Source: Nissolia schottii
Taxonomy: Eukaryota > Streptophyta > Magnoliopsida > Fabales > Fabaceae
Direction of reading: 5' to 3'
Assembly (NCBI GenBank): GCA_003254905.1
Contig: QANU01033994.1
Location: 5,957 to 69,956 of the forward strand
DNA length: 64,000 nt
Shown: piece by piece, positions 26,099 through 37,224 of the stretch
Layout: each line of letters starts with the position of its first letter
Numbering within the stretch: position 1 is the first letter of the stretch
Notes under the pieces: generated by a model
Told to the model about the DNA's origin: nothing
Database searches by the model: none
Seen by the model: the letters and a program-made list of their open reading frames with translations, nothing else
Position numbers and translations under genes: made by a program

Positions 26099-26704
26099 TT
26101 ATTTTTTTTCTTTTGTAATTATTTTCACAGAACCACCACTGCAATCACCTCATCATCTCTCATCAAACCCCACACAGACCTGCAGAAAAACTAAACCCTC
26201 ACCAACTCACACATGCAGCAATCAATTCAGAAACACAAACTCTCACCACTTTGAACCCTAACCAGAGAGTGAGAGAGAAAGAGGGAGAGAAAAACAGACT
26301 ATTTTTGGGAGCAAGCTTTGGGCCTGAGAGGGAAGACGAGCTTGCAGGGGGGATGGCGCCACTATGAGGAAGAAAAGAAAAAGAGGAAGCTCGAGAGAGA
26401 CATATATAGCCGTGAGGGAAGAAGATGGGGCAAAGAGGGATAAGTGGAGAACCGCCGCCATCTCTGAGCTGCCTCGGTGTGATTTGCAATTTTTTTTTAT
26501 TGACTGTAATTTTTTGGGAGCAATAGCAAATATCTCACTTAACGTCAAAAAATATTGTGATCTTCACCTACAAAGTTATTTTTTACTTTTTTAAACCTTA
26601 TTTAACGTAATTTAACATTTAGCCTACATCTACTGGTCAAAATTAGGTGCATGTTAAAAGTTGTATGTTATAAGCAGCACACCGGATAATCAACCAAGTT
26701 TTAT

Positions 26705-27335
26705 TAAGGTTTTTACATGTAATTTAAAATCATCTAACTTTGCCCTTAGATAAAGGAAAAATATATTTCAGACCTCAACATCACACTCAAATCAAAATGT
26801 TGAGTTACGGAAATTGGATTGCAAACTTACTGGAAAAATAGATATATTTAACCAACATCAAAGGTAATGCTCCTGATGAGAAAAGGAAATAAAGGTTTAA
26901 TATATTTCGAGTTTTTGATAATTTTTAAATTTAATTTAGGTCTTTAAAAAAACAAATGATCAAAGAACTAAATAATATTTAAGCCGAAAATAAAACTAGA
27001 GTATGGACAGAGATCTGCAGGCGCTGAACAGTGTGGGACCAATGAAAGGTAAAAAACAACAGGAGTCAATTTATTAGAGGCTTTTTTGGTTGGCAAGGTT
27101 TGGATAAGAAGAACCTTGCACAGTTGCCCCAGAAATTAAAGTGATTATCATATATAATTATATGAGTAATATTATTATAGTACTGAGTTCACGATATACT
27201 TTATGCCGTGACAGTATACTTAACTATCAAAAATATAATTAAAAAAATCATAAACATTATAAAATCAATTTAATTTATATTCACGGATAATGTAAATTTT
27301 TTTACATCAACTAATTAAATCTTTTGATATAAAAA
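26705..27335. other. AT-rich intergenic stretch
   Basis: No gene or repeat was recognised here. Confidence 0.5.
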
Positions 27336-27339
27336 ATAC

Positions 27340-27488
27340 TTAAAAAAACCTAACTTTTAAATTTATTTATTAATTTACACGTTTTGATGAATGACATTTG
27401 ACTTTTTATTTCTTATGTTATCGTTTTAAATGGTAAGTATTATTCACTAAAATGTCTAGATTAAAATGTGGTTTAAAACGAAGGTCTC
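27340..27488. mobile_element. Palindromic MITE, same family as 63812-63970
   Basis: The left arm ACCTAACTTTTAAATTTATT and the phrase 'TTTTGATGAATGACATTTGA' match the arms of the MITE at the far right of the window. The right arm reads, on the reverse strand, 'GGAGACCTTCGTTTTAAACC'. The arms pair over about 65 bp with mismatches, so it is an older copy. Confidence 0.65.
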
Positions 27489-27699
27489 CTAAACATCACT
27501 CTTTGATACATGCGATTTTTAAAGGAGTGAGAAAATATCAACTATTTATATTCATGTAATAAGATTCAATTGGTTATCAATATAAAAAAATCTTTACATT
27601 GTTGATATATAAAAATTAAAGTCTTATAAAATTAATAGGCAATGTATTAATTGTCGCATGTAAGATTTATTACGAATCTCTGAGTCTACAATAACATTT

Positions 27700-28305
27700 T
27701 CCAACACGATATACTTTCACACGGAGGGCGGCATATCAGCAATTTGGACTATGTGCCTCAAGGAATGTGGAATTCTGAAACAATTTCCAGCACCAGTTTA
27801 CTCATTGAGTTTGATCCACCAGGAAAAGTAACAAGTATATATATTGTACCGGAGAGGTATGCTTCGGATCCTGGAGCTCCGCGGATGACGTTTGGACGGG
27901 GCGGGTACCTACAAAGACTTCAATGCTTAAGTCAGTAGAGGCTCGAGATGTTGGTCAAAAGTAGTGGTTTAGAGTCTAAGAGTTTACCTGATAGGTTAGC
28001 CGTATTTATATACCTGGATGACATCTATGATTTTCTCAACCTTGCAAATATTCTTCCTGTTTTACCTCCGAGGATCGCGGAGTGATGCCTGCTGGGGAGA
28101 GTCCATTACGGGGATATCTTTCCTGTTTTGCCTCCGGGGATCGTGGAGTGATGGCAGCTAATTGATTTGGAGTCGGTTCGGGTCGCGCTGGCTCCGTCAG
28201 GTCATTCCGCAGGGTTGGGCCGTTATATCCACTTGGGCTGCACTCGTGGGCTGACCGTGGACATTCCGCGGAACGGGCCTAAGAGGCCCAGTCAGTAACA
28301 TGTGC
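27700..28305. repeat. GC-rich unclassified repeat-like island
   Basis: The segment is strikingly more GC-rich than its surroundings. It contains two near-copies of the phrase 'TTTTGCCTCCGGGGATCGTGG' (about 28062-28082 and 28122-28147) and ends with 'GGCCCAGTCAGTAACA'. The 64-aa frame at 27744-27938 is not recognised. Style suggests the terminal part of a plant transposon, possibly a solo LTR (minus strand, beginning TGTTACTGACTGGGCC), but the other boundary and target duplication are not certain. Confidence 0.4.
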
Positions 28306-29555
28306 GATCAATGGGAACAATACTAAGAAATAAGGTCTATTTGTCTTCCAATAATTTGTTGTGTGTGTGTGTGTGTGTTATAGTGCAGTGGATGCGTTAA
28401 TTAATAGTAGGGTCCATGCAGCATATTTTAATTTTAGGTACATAGGATTTATTTGTAAAATTTCAACAATTTGAAGTATCATGGTAAAATAATGCATGTT
28501 TGATTTTTATTTTTTATGTTTATAAAACTTTAAATCATGATTTGAGTACAAGTTTTGTCTATGTAACTTTTACCCAAGTAAATAATTTTCCTTAATTATA
28601 TGGACGACCTTGCTATTAGTGAAACTTAGCCGCTCTGCTAGGATTTCACGTTGCCGACAAAGTCTCACTTCTTGTGCCACAACTTGCCATCTCTCTTGTG
28701 CCTAGTTAGGTCTCTCCATTGTTGTTTCAATTGTGCTCGATCGTGAAAGTCTTATATGTATTGCTCTACAGTCAGGGATAGACCAAGACGAAGTGAATAG
28801 TAGGGGTCGAAACTAAGGAGTTTTATGTAAAAAAAAATATTATAATGTATTTATCAAAAATATTTTAGGGTTATATACATGTAATAATAGTTTTTTGGTA
28901 CTATCCTAGGTTTTACCTTTCTCACTCGATTTTTTTTCAACAATTTTTAAAAGCAAAACACAACAAACTTTATTATCATTCGATGAATTTTACTTTAAAA
29001 GTTGTTTAAATTGAAGAAATTGAGTAACATGTGGAATGGTAAAAACTTAAGAGAGTGTCAAAGACAGTCTTCTAAATCATAAAAATAGTCAATGAAAGAA
29101 TTTTTCTTAATCAAAATTTTCAGCAATCTTTTTCTTAATACTTATTGCATAACTAACAAGAAATTAATCTTTCATCTTATTTATGAGATAATTCTTTACA
29201 ATATTCTTGTTGAAAAAAAGTTCTTGGTCGTAGTAGTCAAAACAAAAATAGTCCATATAAAAGGAAAATCAAACTATCAATTAAAGAAAACTTGTCATTT
29301 GTACGTGGATAAGCTACTCATTTCATAGTGATTAACATTAATTTAATGTTGAACTTATTTTTTAATGTACAATAAAAAGATAAAAATAAAAGTTTAAGAG
29401 TAGATATATAAAAAGTATGTTGCAATATATACATATGTGAAGAAAGGTAAAATAAATAAAAAGTTATGAGACTTAAACTCAATAGTAACCCATCAATGTT
29501 AATCAATTAAAATTGTCAATACTTTTTAATCTTTTATGCACATAATATATTTATA
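28306..29555. other. Gene-free stretch with a (GT)n run
   Basis: A (GT)n microsatellite lies at about 28360-28378. The rest is AT-rich. The 78-aa frame at 29092-29328 and the 62-aa frame at 29318-29506 have no recognisable content. Confidence 0.5.
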
Positions 29556-29563
29556 TGTAGTGA

Positions 29564-29844
29564 GGGGGGGGGGGGGACCAAGCTTGTCCCCGTTAGGTTC
29601 GTCCCAGTCCACAGCTCCTCCCAACAATGGTGACCATGCCATGATTTTCTATGTACCTACAGTCTCCACCAAATTAAAGCAGGCGATGTGTGTTGAGTGC
29701 ATCGCCGCCACATCTCTCCCTATGTTGCTAAAAAGTTCTTCCTCCATCTTTGAGGGAGCTTAAGAAAATTTATCTCCCCCATAGTAATCATCTATGTAAT
29801 TTATTCAAATCCTCAATAAATACTTATCTTTGTAAAAAAAAAAA
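29564..29844 (+). pseudogene. Possible retrocopy: G-tract to poly(A)
   Basis: A run of 13 G (29564-29576) starts a moderately GC-rich segment that ends with an AATAAA signal (29815-29820) and 11 A (29834-29844), inside AT-rich DNA. An open frame (29536-29763) crosses it and ends about 50 bases before the AATAAA, as a transcript 3' end would. The encoded peptide (with words VPTVSTKLKQA and CIAATSLPMLL) is not recognised. No clear target duplication was found. A processed retrocopy is the simplest reading, but the evidence is thin. Confidence 0.35.
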
Positions 29845-29849
29845 TTCCT

Positions 29850-30870
29850 TTATTATTCTTTGTTGAGGTACGTGGTAAGCAATATTTATTAGGATTGATT
29901 ATCAATCCTAGTAATATTATTGGGGATGGAATTGTTGGGTCAAGGAAGTATGAAAAACAAGGAAATCTTTTATGCATTAGTGCCGTCTAAGTAATGATAA
30001 TAGAAAGTTTGATATTATATATATATTTTTAAGAAAATGAATTTATAATGTTTTTAATTGTAATCTTTTCCCGACCTATCTTTTTTAATTAAACTAGCTG
30101 TTATAATTTAAAATATAATTTATTTCTCTTTCTGTCTTAAGATTCATGTTCTTCTTAAATGTGCGATTTTATGACCGTGTTTGATATTGGATAAAATTAG
30201 ATGAGGATTTTATGGATGAACTCTGATTTTACTTCATACCAAACACAGGCTATAGATAAAGATTTTCTAATATCAACGTACACCCCTATTGCGACCAACT
30301 GCATCGTCATGTGAAATATTTTCAATTTATAAGAAGGAAAAATGATCTTTTTAGTTTATTATGTTTATTTAATTTATCAATTTTATGTTTTTAATCAATT
30401 TGATGGATTATAGTTTAAACCACTATCAATTTGTTTTATAAAAATAAAAAAAAAAACTAATCGATTTTGTTGACCTGGCTATGTCCACATAAGGACAACA
30501 TCAACCACATTTGTGCTGCATTATATTAACAAAGTCTATTAATTATATTTTCCAAGAGTATAAACTAAAGAGAGAATATAATTTTAATAATTTTATATCA
30601 TATCTCTTTATAGTATAATAAAAAAATAAATAAGTCGTTTTGCCATTTATGTGGATATCACATCACATGCAAGCAGAGTCTTAATTAAAAGCCTAAGTAG
30701 TTGAGGTCCTCTTATATTCATTTAATAGCAATTAGTTTTCTTTAATCACATTCTGTGTCAGAATCCATCTATATCTTCCCCTCTCTAAGGGAATTCCAAG
30801 AGGGAGACACTGAGACATAACATGATTTAGAAATTCTAAGAGCCGATAGATATTTTTTCCCAAAGTGGTT
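29850..30870. other. Intergenic stretch upstream of the first wound-responsive gene
   Basis: AT-rich. A small inverted repeat (30171-30255; left GACCGTGTTTGATATTGG, right CATACCAAACACAGGCTATA) looks like a Tourist-type MITE remnant. A TATA-like CTATATC at about 30768-30774 may serve the next gene. Confidence 0.4.
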
Positions 30871-30876
30871 CCAAAC

Positions 30877-31143
30877 ATGGAGGAAGGGATCATCATCAAA
30901 AGCAAATCCCCAACAACACAAAATCACTTCAATAGCACTACTAGTTCTTCAAAGAAGCACTCACCAACAAGAATCCCTTTCTCCCCTGGCCCCTCTAAGA
31001 AACAGAACAGTAGCAATGTTCATGAGAAAGTGCTCCACCAAGGTGCCAAGAATAGCAATATTGTTGATGATGCTGGCAGATTCCAAAGAGCCGAAGAATC
31101 TCTCAGAACGGTGATGTACTTGAGTTGCTGGGGTCCTAACTAA
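30877..31143 (+). CDS. Wound-responsive DUF3774 family protein, divergent N-terminus
   Basis: This encodes an 88-aa protein of the plant wound-responsive (DUF3774) family, whose biochemical role is unknown. The C-terminal tail AEESLRTVMYLSCWGPN is the family signature and is almost identical to the other members in this window. The N-terminal 65 residues are different: a Ser/Thr/Lys-rich, probably disordered stretch (MEEGIIIKSKSPTTQ, KKHSPTRIPFSPGPSKKQ). It replaces the hydrophobic 'VAASVGVVEALKDQG' helix found in the tandem copies. The ATG at 30877 is chosen because it is the first ATG in frame; a GTG 12 bases upstream is not a eukaryotic start. Single exon, same strand as the others. Confidence 0.8.
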   Translation: MEEGIIIKSKSPTTQNHFNSTTSSSKKHSPTRIPFSPGPSKKQNSSNVHEKVLHQGAKNSNIVDDAGRFQRAEESLRTVMYLSCWGPN

Positions 31144-32799
31144 AGGCAAAAGAGTCTCAAAATCTCAAGAATGGTGTTTTTTTACTTTGCTGGTACTACT
31201 GTAATTTTGTTATGTAATTATTATTATTATTATTACCACTAATTAATTAATGGTTTTAATTTTCTACTAGTACTTGCCTTGTTGGCGCTGATTTTCTGTA
31301 AATATTATATATGCATCTGCTTAACTGTAGTATTGTGCATATATAGAGCTTTCGAGTGAGTGAAGCTCAATGAAAGATCCTCTACTAATTTTGTTGAAAC
31401 TTGAAAGTGTTTGTGGTTATTTTCTGGCTCATATTTTAGTGTTTTAGAGCATAGTCAACTTTGTGTTCAAGGAAGGAGCTTTGAAGATCCAGAGGAAAGA
31501 AAGAGGGACCCCAATTCTTTTGTTAATAAGAAGTTGGTCATGAAAATTGGTATAATGTCTAAAGGAGAAAATTAATCAAACACGTGATGAGTGGCCATTT
31601 TAGAGTTCCAATGTGTTTTCATTCGCTAGAAACTGTACTAACACAACACTTCATGTGTTTGAGCTTATGAAAAACCTCACAAGCTTATTATATTATGATA
31701 AATTTTAATGGAATGCACATCACATTTGTTATTTGTGTGAATTGGCTCAGTTGGGCAATGTTTGGTTGAGGGATAGAATATACGGGACACAAAATTTTGG
31801 CTTGTTGGAGCATGAAATTAGGCTTAGTGGGTTATTAATTTTTTTTTTTTTAATCTTTGTCCCAATATTCTATCCCTCTAATTGAACACGGTCTTAATAA
31901 GTTATTTACAAAGGTGGTAAAGTGCTATTAGGATTAAATTATGACTTTACTAAAAAGAGTTTAAGGTGATTTATGACAGAGGTTATCTCTAGATGTGTAT
32001 TTAACCGTGATACATGGAAAGACTAGTTGCTTAAAATTAATGTGTTAAGCAAGCATGTCAAACAATCTTTATCCAAAACAGTGATTTATGCCTGATAAAG
32101 TTGATCAATGGGCAAACTTGACGGAGACAACAAAGAACAATGTCATTGGTTAAAAATGACATCGCAGCAAACTGAAAGCTGTTTAATAATTAAAACTCAG
32201 AAAGAAAAAAAATATTTTTGATAGGTTGAGTTTTACCGTGTCGTTTAATCAATTTTAAAATATAAAATTATTAAAATAACTAATATAGGATTCAACATTT
32301 TTACTAAAGGAATAATACATGATTCATGATTGAGTGATTGTAAATATGTCAAAATTACTTAAGAAAAAAAGAGAGAAGCCTCTCTTATAATTTGGCATGT
32401 ATTAACAGTACTTTCTTGTTCATTACGAAATAGACAATAGATGATACTAATAAGTTTCTTGAGTCTGCCAAGGATTTAATCTTGTCATTATTTCTTTCAA
32501 ACAAAATGAACTGTCTGACTCAAGCTCCTCGATGTGTTGTAAAATTGAGCTAACAACTCAAAGTTGTAGACTTTTTATCTAACACGACTTCATAAAAATG
32601 TTCAGTTTTGTAAATATAGCTCTATCCATGAATTATGAGACAACTTTATTATAAGGTTAGTTAATGGTCTAACATGATGTGTACATAGTACTCTCCGTGT
32701 TATTCGAATTGGCAACTTCCAAAGTAGTGTATCCTTAAGGGGGGAATACAGGGCGCATATAGTGAGTGAGTGNTTCCTCGATCAGTCACACATTGTTTA
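31144..32799. other. Intergenic stretch
   Basis: This holds the 3' UTR of the first DUF3774 gene (to about 31400) and then AT-rich DNA. A hairpin-like MITE remnant is at about 31752-31895. One ambiguous base (N) is at 32773. No gene is recognised. Confidence 0.5.
31752..31895. mobile_element. Small MITE with inverted ends
   Basis: The left arm 'TTGAGGGATAGAATATACGG' pairs with the right arm 'ATATTCTATCCCTCTAATTG', and outer parts 'GGCAATGTTTGG' and, reversed, 'AGACCGTGTTCAA' are loosely similar. The GGGC..TGTTTGG style resembles Tourist/PIF elements, but a clear 3-bp target duplication is not seen. Confidence 0.45.
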
Positions 32800-32946
32800 C
32801 TCCTCCTTCCATCTAATAACAAGTGTCATTTTTTGACTTTTGGATACATTGTTGACTCAATATATTTAAATATAAAATTATATTTAAATATATTGAATCA
32901 ATAATGTATTTTGAAGCAAATAAAGACACATACTAATTGATGGAGG
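32800..32946. mobile_element. Stowaway MITE
   Basis: Inverted ends CTCCTCCTTCCATC and, on the reverse strand, CCTCCATCAATTAG continue as 'AGTGTC' and 'TGTGTC'. The core 'CAATATATTTAAATATA' is a near-perfect palindrome. A TA dinucleotide flanks both sides (32798-32799, 32947-32948). Length 147 bp, non-coding. Confidence 0.75.
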
Positions 32947-33299
32947 TAATATTTATTGATAAATTATAGAAGTACAAGCCATAGGTTTTTGAGATAAAAA
33001 TTCTTCATAAAAACAAATCCAACATTTTATATTTAAACACTCTCACATGTGTGTATCTTAAGCAAAATTAGTGAGACCATTAATGATTATTATACTTACA
33101 TATAAAGTATTAGATTTGCATTTATGCAAAAATCTTCATATTTCATATTTCATATTATCCTATTCCGCAATACAAAATATTTATTTGGGTCCCTAAAAGA
33201 AGAGATGAGATTTTCAGCCCCTCCTTCAAATGGCAATACAAAACATGTCTTGAGACTCGATGCTCCATTTTTGGTTATCTTTGCTTCTTTGGTTCTACA

Positions 33300-33965
33300 A
33301 TGGTCTCGTGGAGGAGCAAAAAATAGACTATAGTGACTCGCTCTTCCTTCGAAGCCAAATACCGCTCTCTTGCCCAAGTCACATGCGAAATCCAATGGCT
33401 TGTGTCTTTACTCCAAGACTTTCGCATTCATGTTACAACTCCAGTTCCTATTTTTTGTGACAATCAATCAACGATTTATATCGTCACCAATCCTGTGTTT
33501 CACGAAAGAATGAAACACATTGAGATTGATTGTCATGTTGTGTGTGACAAGGTCCATGACACGATCATCACTCTTAGCGGATATTCACACGAAACCCTTA
33601 GCACTAGGACCATTTTAACATCTCTTGGGTAAGTTGGGCATGATGAATTTTTGTGCTCTAGCTTGACGGGGTGTTACCAGGGTTAGTTGGGTTAGTTAGT
33701 TGGTTATATAGTTGGTTATGCTAGCTCATCAAACTGACAGTTAAGTTAGTTAGCAGTATTGTCATTTCAACTGCAATTTTAACTTAATTTCATTTCAGAT
33801 TCATTTAGCTTAAGAGTAGAGATAGATAAATAGATTGTATATAAGTTTTCACCATTCATTGGATGAATCAGAATTCTCAGTTGCAAATTCAACACATAAG
33901 AGCATTCTTGCAATCCTTTCATTCTCTCAACTTTGCACTTCTTAGGGTGCCATTTTCACAAAGGT
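33300..33965 (+). mobile_element. Ty1/copia LTR retrotransposon fossil: RNase H end plus 3' LTR
   Basis: The part at 33333-33570 translates to words of the copia RNase H domain (SSFEAKYRSLAQVTCEIQW, PIFCDNQSTIYIVTNPVFHE, MKHIEIDCHVVCDKV). After the coding remnant, an LTR-like segment begins near 33669 (TGTTACCAGGG). It carries a TATATAA-type promoter word near 33838 and runs to about 33962. Only the 3' end of an element is present, with several disruptions; it is non-functional. Orientation is opposite to the copia fossil at 4290-5036, and the two are separate insertions. Confidence 0.7.
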
Positions 33966-33969
33966 AATG

Positions 33970-35090
33970 TCTAAATTGAAATAGATACATGCATTTATTC
34001 TGTTTTAATTCAATTGTTGACTTTTAGATAAATATAAAAATTCATATTAATAAATAAATGTTCTAACTCAACACTAAAAGTTAGTCAAAGAATTAAGATT
34101 ACATTGATATTATAAAGGTCATCTAAGCTCTATTCCTAAGAAATGTGAGACTCACAAAAATAAACAAATACTCTTGATAACAGCATAAATCATGTAAATG
34201 ATTGAAATTACTTTTAATAATGTATTTACTGGTATACTACTTTTCTTTTAGAATTATATATTTTTATACTTCAAAAATTACATTGGTCGCAATGAGGTTT
34301 GAACCTAGAACCTCATATATACTAACCAAATATTTCATTATTAAACCAATAATAGCGACTTTGTTAGAATTGCTGGTGATTATTAGTAAAATAAATATTA
34401 TCAGAGAAAAGAAATAAATATTATCTTAAAATATAAATTAAACAATATATATATTCTCTAAATTCCTTGTATTCTAACATTTTAAATTATAAAAAATAAA
34501 CAATTAAATTAAAACGAAAGGAGTAGTATGCACCCTTATCCTATCATTTTTCCCTCAATTTTGAAATTATCCGAAACTTTTTATGTCTCTCCTGCCATAT
34601 TGGCCTCATAATATATTGTAACATACTCCCAAACTACGGGTAAAAACTAGAAGTATATCATGGGCTCATGGCAAAACCATGTGCCGCACAAAAATAGCCG
34701 TGGCAGCCATAAATGAAAACTCCTACTATCAACACATCAATTCTATGAAAGACAAAAGTGAAAAAATGCATTTAATCCAAAAGAAAAAAAAAAGTGCGCA
34801 TAAATTAAAGCTGATGTGACCCATTTGGCGAGTGGATATGGCTCCACCGTATGAAAACAAAAAACGGTTTTTCATTTTTGTTCTTTACCATTTTTTTCCC
34901 TCTATAAATTATCTCTAAATGCTTAAATGTTAAGAAAATAAATATAAAAAATGTGCGCCTAACATAGTATGTTAATTTTTTAATACATACAATTTTGTTT
35001 TATTATCAACATATAGTACTACATAAATAATATAATAAATATGATATCAAAAGTATATAATAGAAGGGAAAACCTGTGGCTATCCACATT
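33970..35090. other. AT-rich intergenic stretch
   Basis: No gene is recognised. The end of the 34202-34417 frame is not supported by any motif. 'GGAGTAGTATG' near 34519 resembles a Stowaway terminus but no partner end was found. Confidence 0.45.
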
Positions 35091-35170
35091 GTCCAAACCA
35101 CCTGGAATAACGCACAGGCTCTGGTTTTCCCCCAAAAGCAGAATCCTCATAATTGAAGTCTATATAAAGC
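35091..35170 (+). promoter_or_regulatory. Paired AACCA/TGGTT motif and TATA box of the 35237 gene
   Basis: CCAAACCACCTGG (35093-35105) is followed by CTGGTTTTCCCCC (35121-35133). A TATATAAAG TATA box lies at about 35161-35169, about 70 bases before the start codon. The same order recurs upstream of other DUF3774 genes in this window. Confidence 0.6.
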
Positions 35171-35236
35171 AGTTCATCATTCATACTCTTAGGTACTCAT
35201 ATCATATTCATCACAACATTAATAGTGACAACAAAA

Positions 35237-35557
35237 ATGTGTCGGGGAGTGATAGCTGTTGCAACCACTGCGGTGGGAGTGATGGAGGCACTGAAGGATC
35301 AAGGTTATTGCAAGAACACCATGAGGTCGATTGCTCAACATGCCAAGAACGTCCATGCCAGGTCCTCCGCTGCTAAGGCCAAGAATAATAAGAAGAACCT
35401 CTCGGATTCATCAGCACCTTCTTCTTATTATTCTTCAGCAGTTTCCCAGAAGCTGAGGGATTATTCAGATGATGATCATGAGAGGATGATGATGAAAAAG
35501 TCAGAGGAATCTCTTAGAACTGTCATGTACTTGAGTGTTTGGGGTCCAAATAATTAG
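35237..35557 (+). CDS. Wound-responsive DUF3774 family protein
   Basis: A 106-aa single-exon member of the wound-responsive DUF3774 family, function unknown. It begins MCRGVIAVATTAVGVMEALK, the family's hydrophobic N-terminal helix. A His/Lys-rich stretch follows (CKNTMRSIAQHAKNVHARSS), then a long Ser/Tyr/Asp-rich middle absent from its neighbours, and finally the tail KSEESLRTVMYLSVWGPNN. The usual tail is SCWGPN; here Cys is Val and an extra Asn is added. The helix ends DQGYCKN rather than DQGxCRWNH, so it belongs to a different branch from the 42-48 kb copies. The ATG at 35237 is chosen by homology; an in-frame upstream codon at 35225 is not ATG. Confidence 0.85.
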   Translation: MCRGVIAVATTAVGVMEALKDQGYCKNTMRSIAQHAKNVHARSSAAKAKNNKKNLSDSSAPSSYYSSAVSQKLRDYSDDDHERMMMKKSEESLRTVMYLSVWGPNN

Positions 35558-37224
35558 GCCACAAAATAATATATTCCATTCGGTTCTTGATTATTCAGAT
35601 ACATTGATTTAAGAGTGCATTAATTTTGTCAAACGACAAATAAAAAGGACCGGAGGAAAATGTAAAGAAAGAAAAAGTGGCATAGTCTAGGTGGTGCGTG
35701 GTTTTAATTGTTATGGCTGTTGGTGGATGTGTGTAGTAGTACTCTGAGATATGAGTTTCATATGTGAGGTTTAAATTTGCTATGTCAATTAATAAAGTTT
35801 GTTACCAGCTTTGCCAAGAGAAATTATATAATTACTAGCTATTGTTTATTTTTATTGAACTATCTTTCCTCTCTGTATTTATATATATAATTGAACTAGA
35901 ATCTTGTTCATTTAATTTGTTTATGAAGTTTGACCTGTTTTAGGAAGGCATTTAACGGATTATAGCAGCTCATTTTCCTTGTTGTATTTCCTGAAACAAA
36001 TTAATAAGGAATAGCTTGTGGGACTGGGAGCATGATGATCGTATATACTTACCTAATTTCTAATTCCGGGTATTGCGTATCGAATATCCTAAAGAAATTG
36101 TAATTTAATCACCAAAAGCAATGTAAAGTATCAATATGAATCACGTACGTATCCGTAGTCATACGGTCTACTTGGACTAGACTATTGAATTTAATGTTCT
36201 TTAAACATTTGTACCGTGTACCAACATTATACTGTACTTGCTTTATCAAAATATTCATTTCTATTAAAAAATTATCATTAATTATAAAGTAATTTGTTTA
36301 ATTCTTATCATTTTAATCTTAAACACGTATTCTTCTAAAGTTTGAGAACTCATGAGAAAAGACATTTCTTCTCCCCCAAATGAAGATTTAGAGAAACAAA
36401 ATAGTCTATCATTTATTTATTTTAATCAACTACAAAAAAACCTAGTTAAACAAGTGGATTTCACTCATTTATGTCATTTGTATTTTGACGTCGATAACTA
36501 TCTCTTTTAAATTTATGGTTTAACAGGTAAGATATCTCATAACAGTATACCAGTGTGCATAAAAAATGGCAGGTATACCACTTAATTCTTCTTATCCACA
36601 CAAGTCTTTCAAATTAATTTCTTCTTATACCCCTCAAGTCTTATCTTATCCACACACACTCACTTTAACGTACCCCCGTACATGATAAGCTCCAAAAAAA
36701 GTACCCTATACATATCTTCATACGGTAGCAATCTACATACGTTACACCTTTACAAATCTCTCACGCGGTTTCCTAAGTACCAAACCTTGGGTCCGTACCA
36801 TACGGTTCTGCTTACTCTCACTCACACAAACAATGTCTTAAGCAATTGTAGGATGGAGCACTCAAAATCTCCCAAGCCCAACAGCCAACACGGCATATTT
36901 TTGTCCCTTCTATCTAAATGAGGCATGGGCAATAATGTCAAGTGCAAGTAGTGTGGACCTTGTTGTGGTCCTAGTCCTACGACTGTTGTAGGGATTCTTT
37001 AGATTCTGAGTTATCCTGTTTTGATGGTCTTAGTCCCACACCAGAAATCATCCCAGGCCCACGTAAGCAAAACTGTGTGTTTTTCTTCATTTTTCACTCC
37101 ACAGCCTCTTGTTTTGCATTGCACCCTAAACTCAAATAAACTAGTAGTTCATTGTGTACGAGTAAAATCACCTATTGCTCCCGAAGAGGCTATGGGCCAA
37201 AACTTGATTACCGTTTAACCATGC
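35558..37224. other. Intergenic stretch
   Basis: This is 3' UTR of the preceding gene and AT-rich DNA. The segment 36640-37220 is less AT-rich and has open frames (36682-36921, 37021-37218) with no recognisable protein; they are probably chance. Confidence 0.5.

Larger units (their letters stand above)
24769..26695. mobile_element. MULE with exact 19-bp inverted ends and exact 9-bp TSD
   Basis: The left end GGTTGATTATCCGGTGTGC (24769-24787) is the exact reverse complement of 26677-26695. The 9-mer AAGTTTTAT is repeated exactly on both sides (24760-24768 and 26696-26704). A 9-bp duplication is the signature of Mutator-like transposition. The element is 1927 bp and encodes no transposase. A 665-bp hAT element sits inside it (25403-26067). 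Another part (26100-26480) is richer in GC, with purine-rich runs and open frames on both strands, which may be captured sequence. The exact ends suggest fairly recent movement. Confidence 0.85.

Noticed and set aside
26199-26594. Overlapping open frames on both strands inside the MULE
   Set aside because: Hydrophobic or purine-run translations without motifs; probably cargo or leader sequence of the transposon.
32773-32773. Ambiguous base as a possible breakpoint
   Set aside because: A single N with no sequence discontinuity around it that I can see.
4290-33965. The two copia fragments as two ends of a single element
   Set aside because: They are in opposite orientation, 28 kb apart with host genes between, and their LTR-like parts are different; treated as separate fossils.
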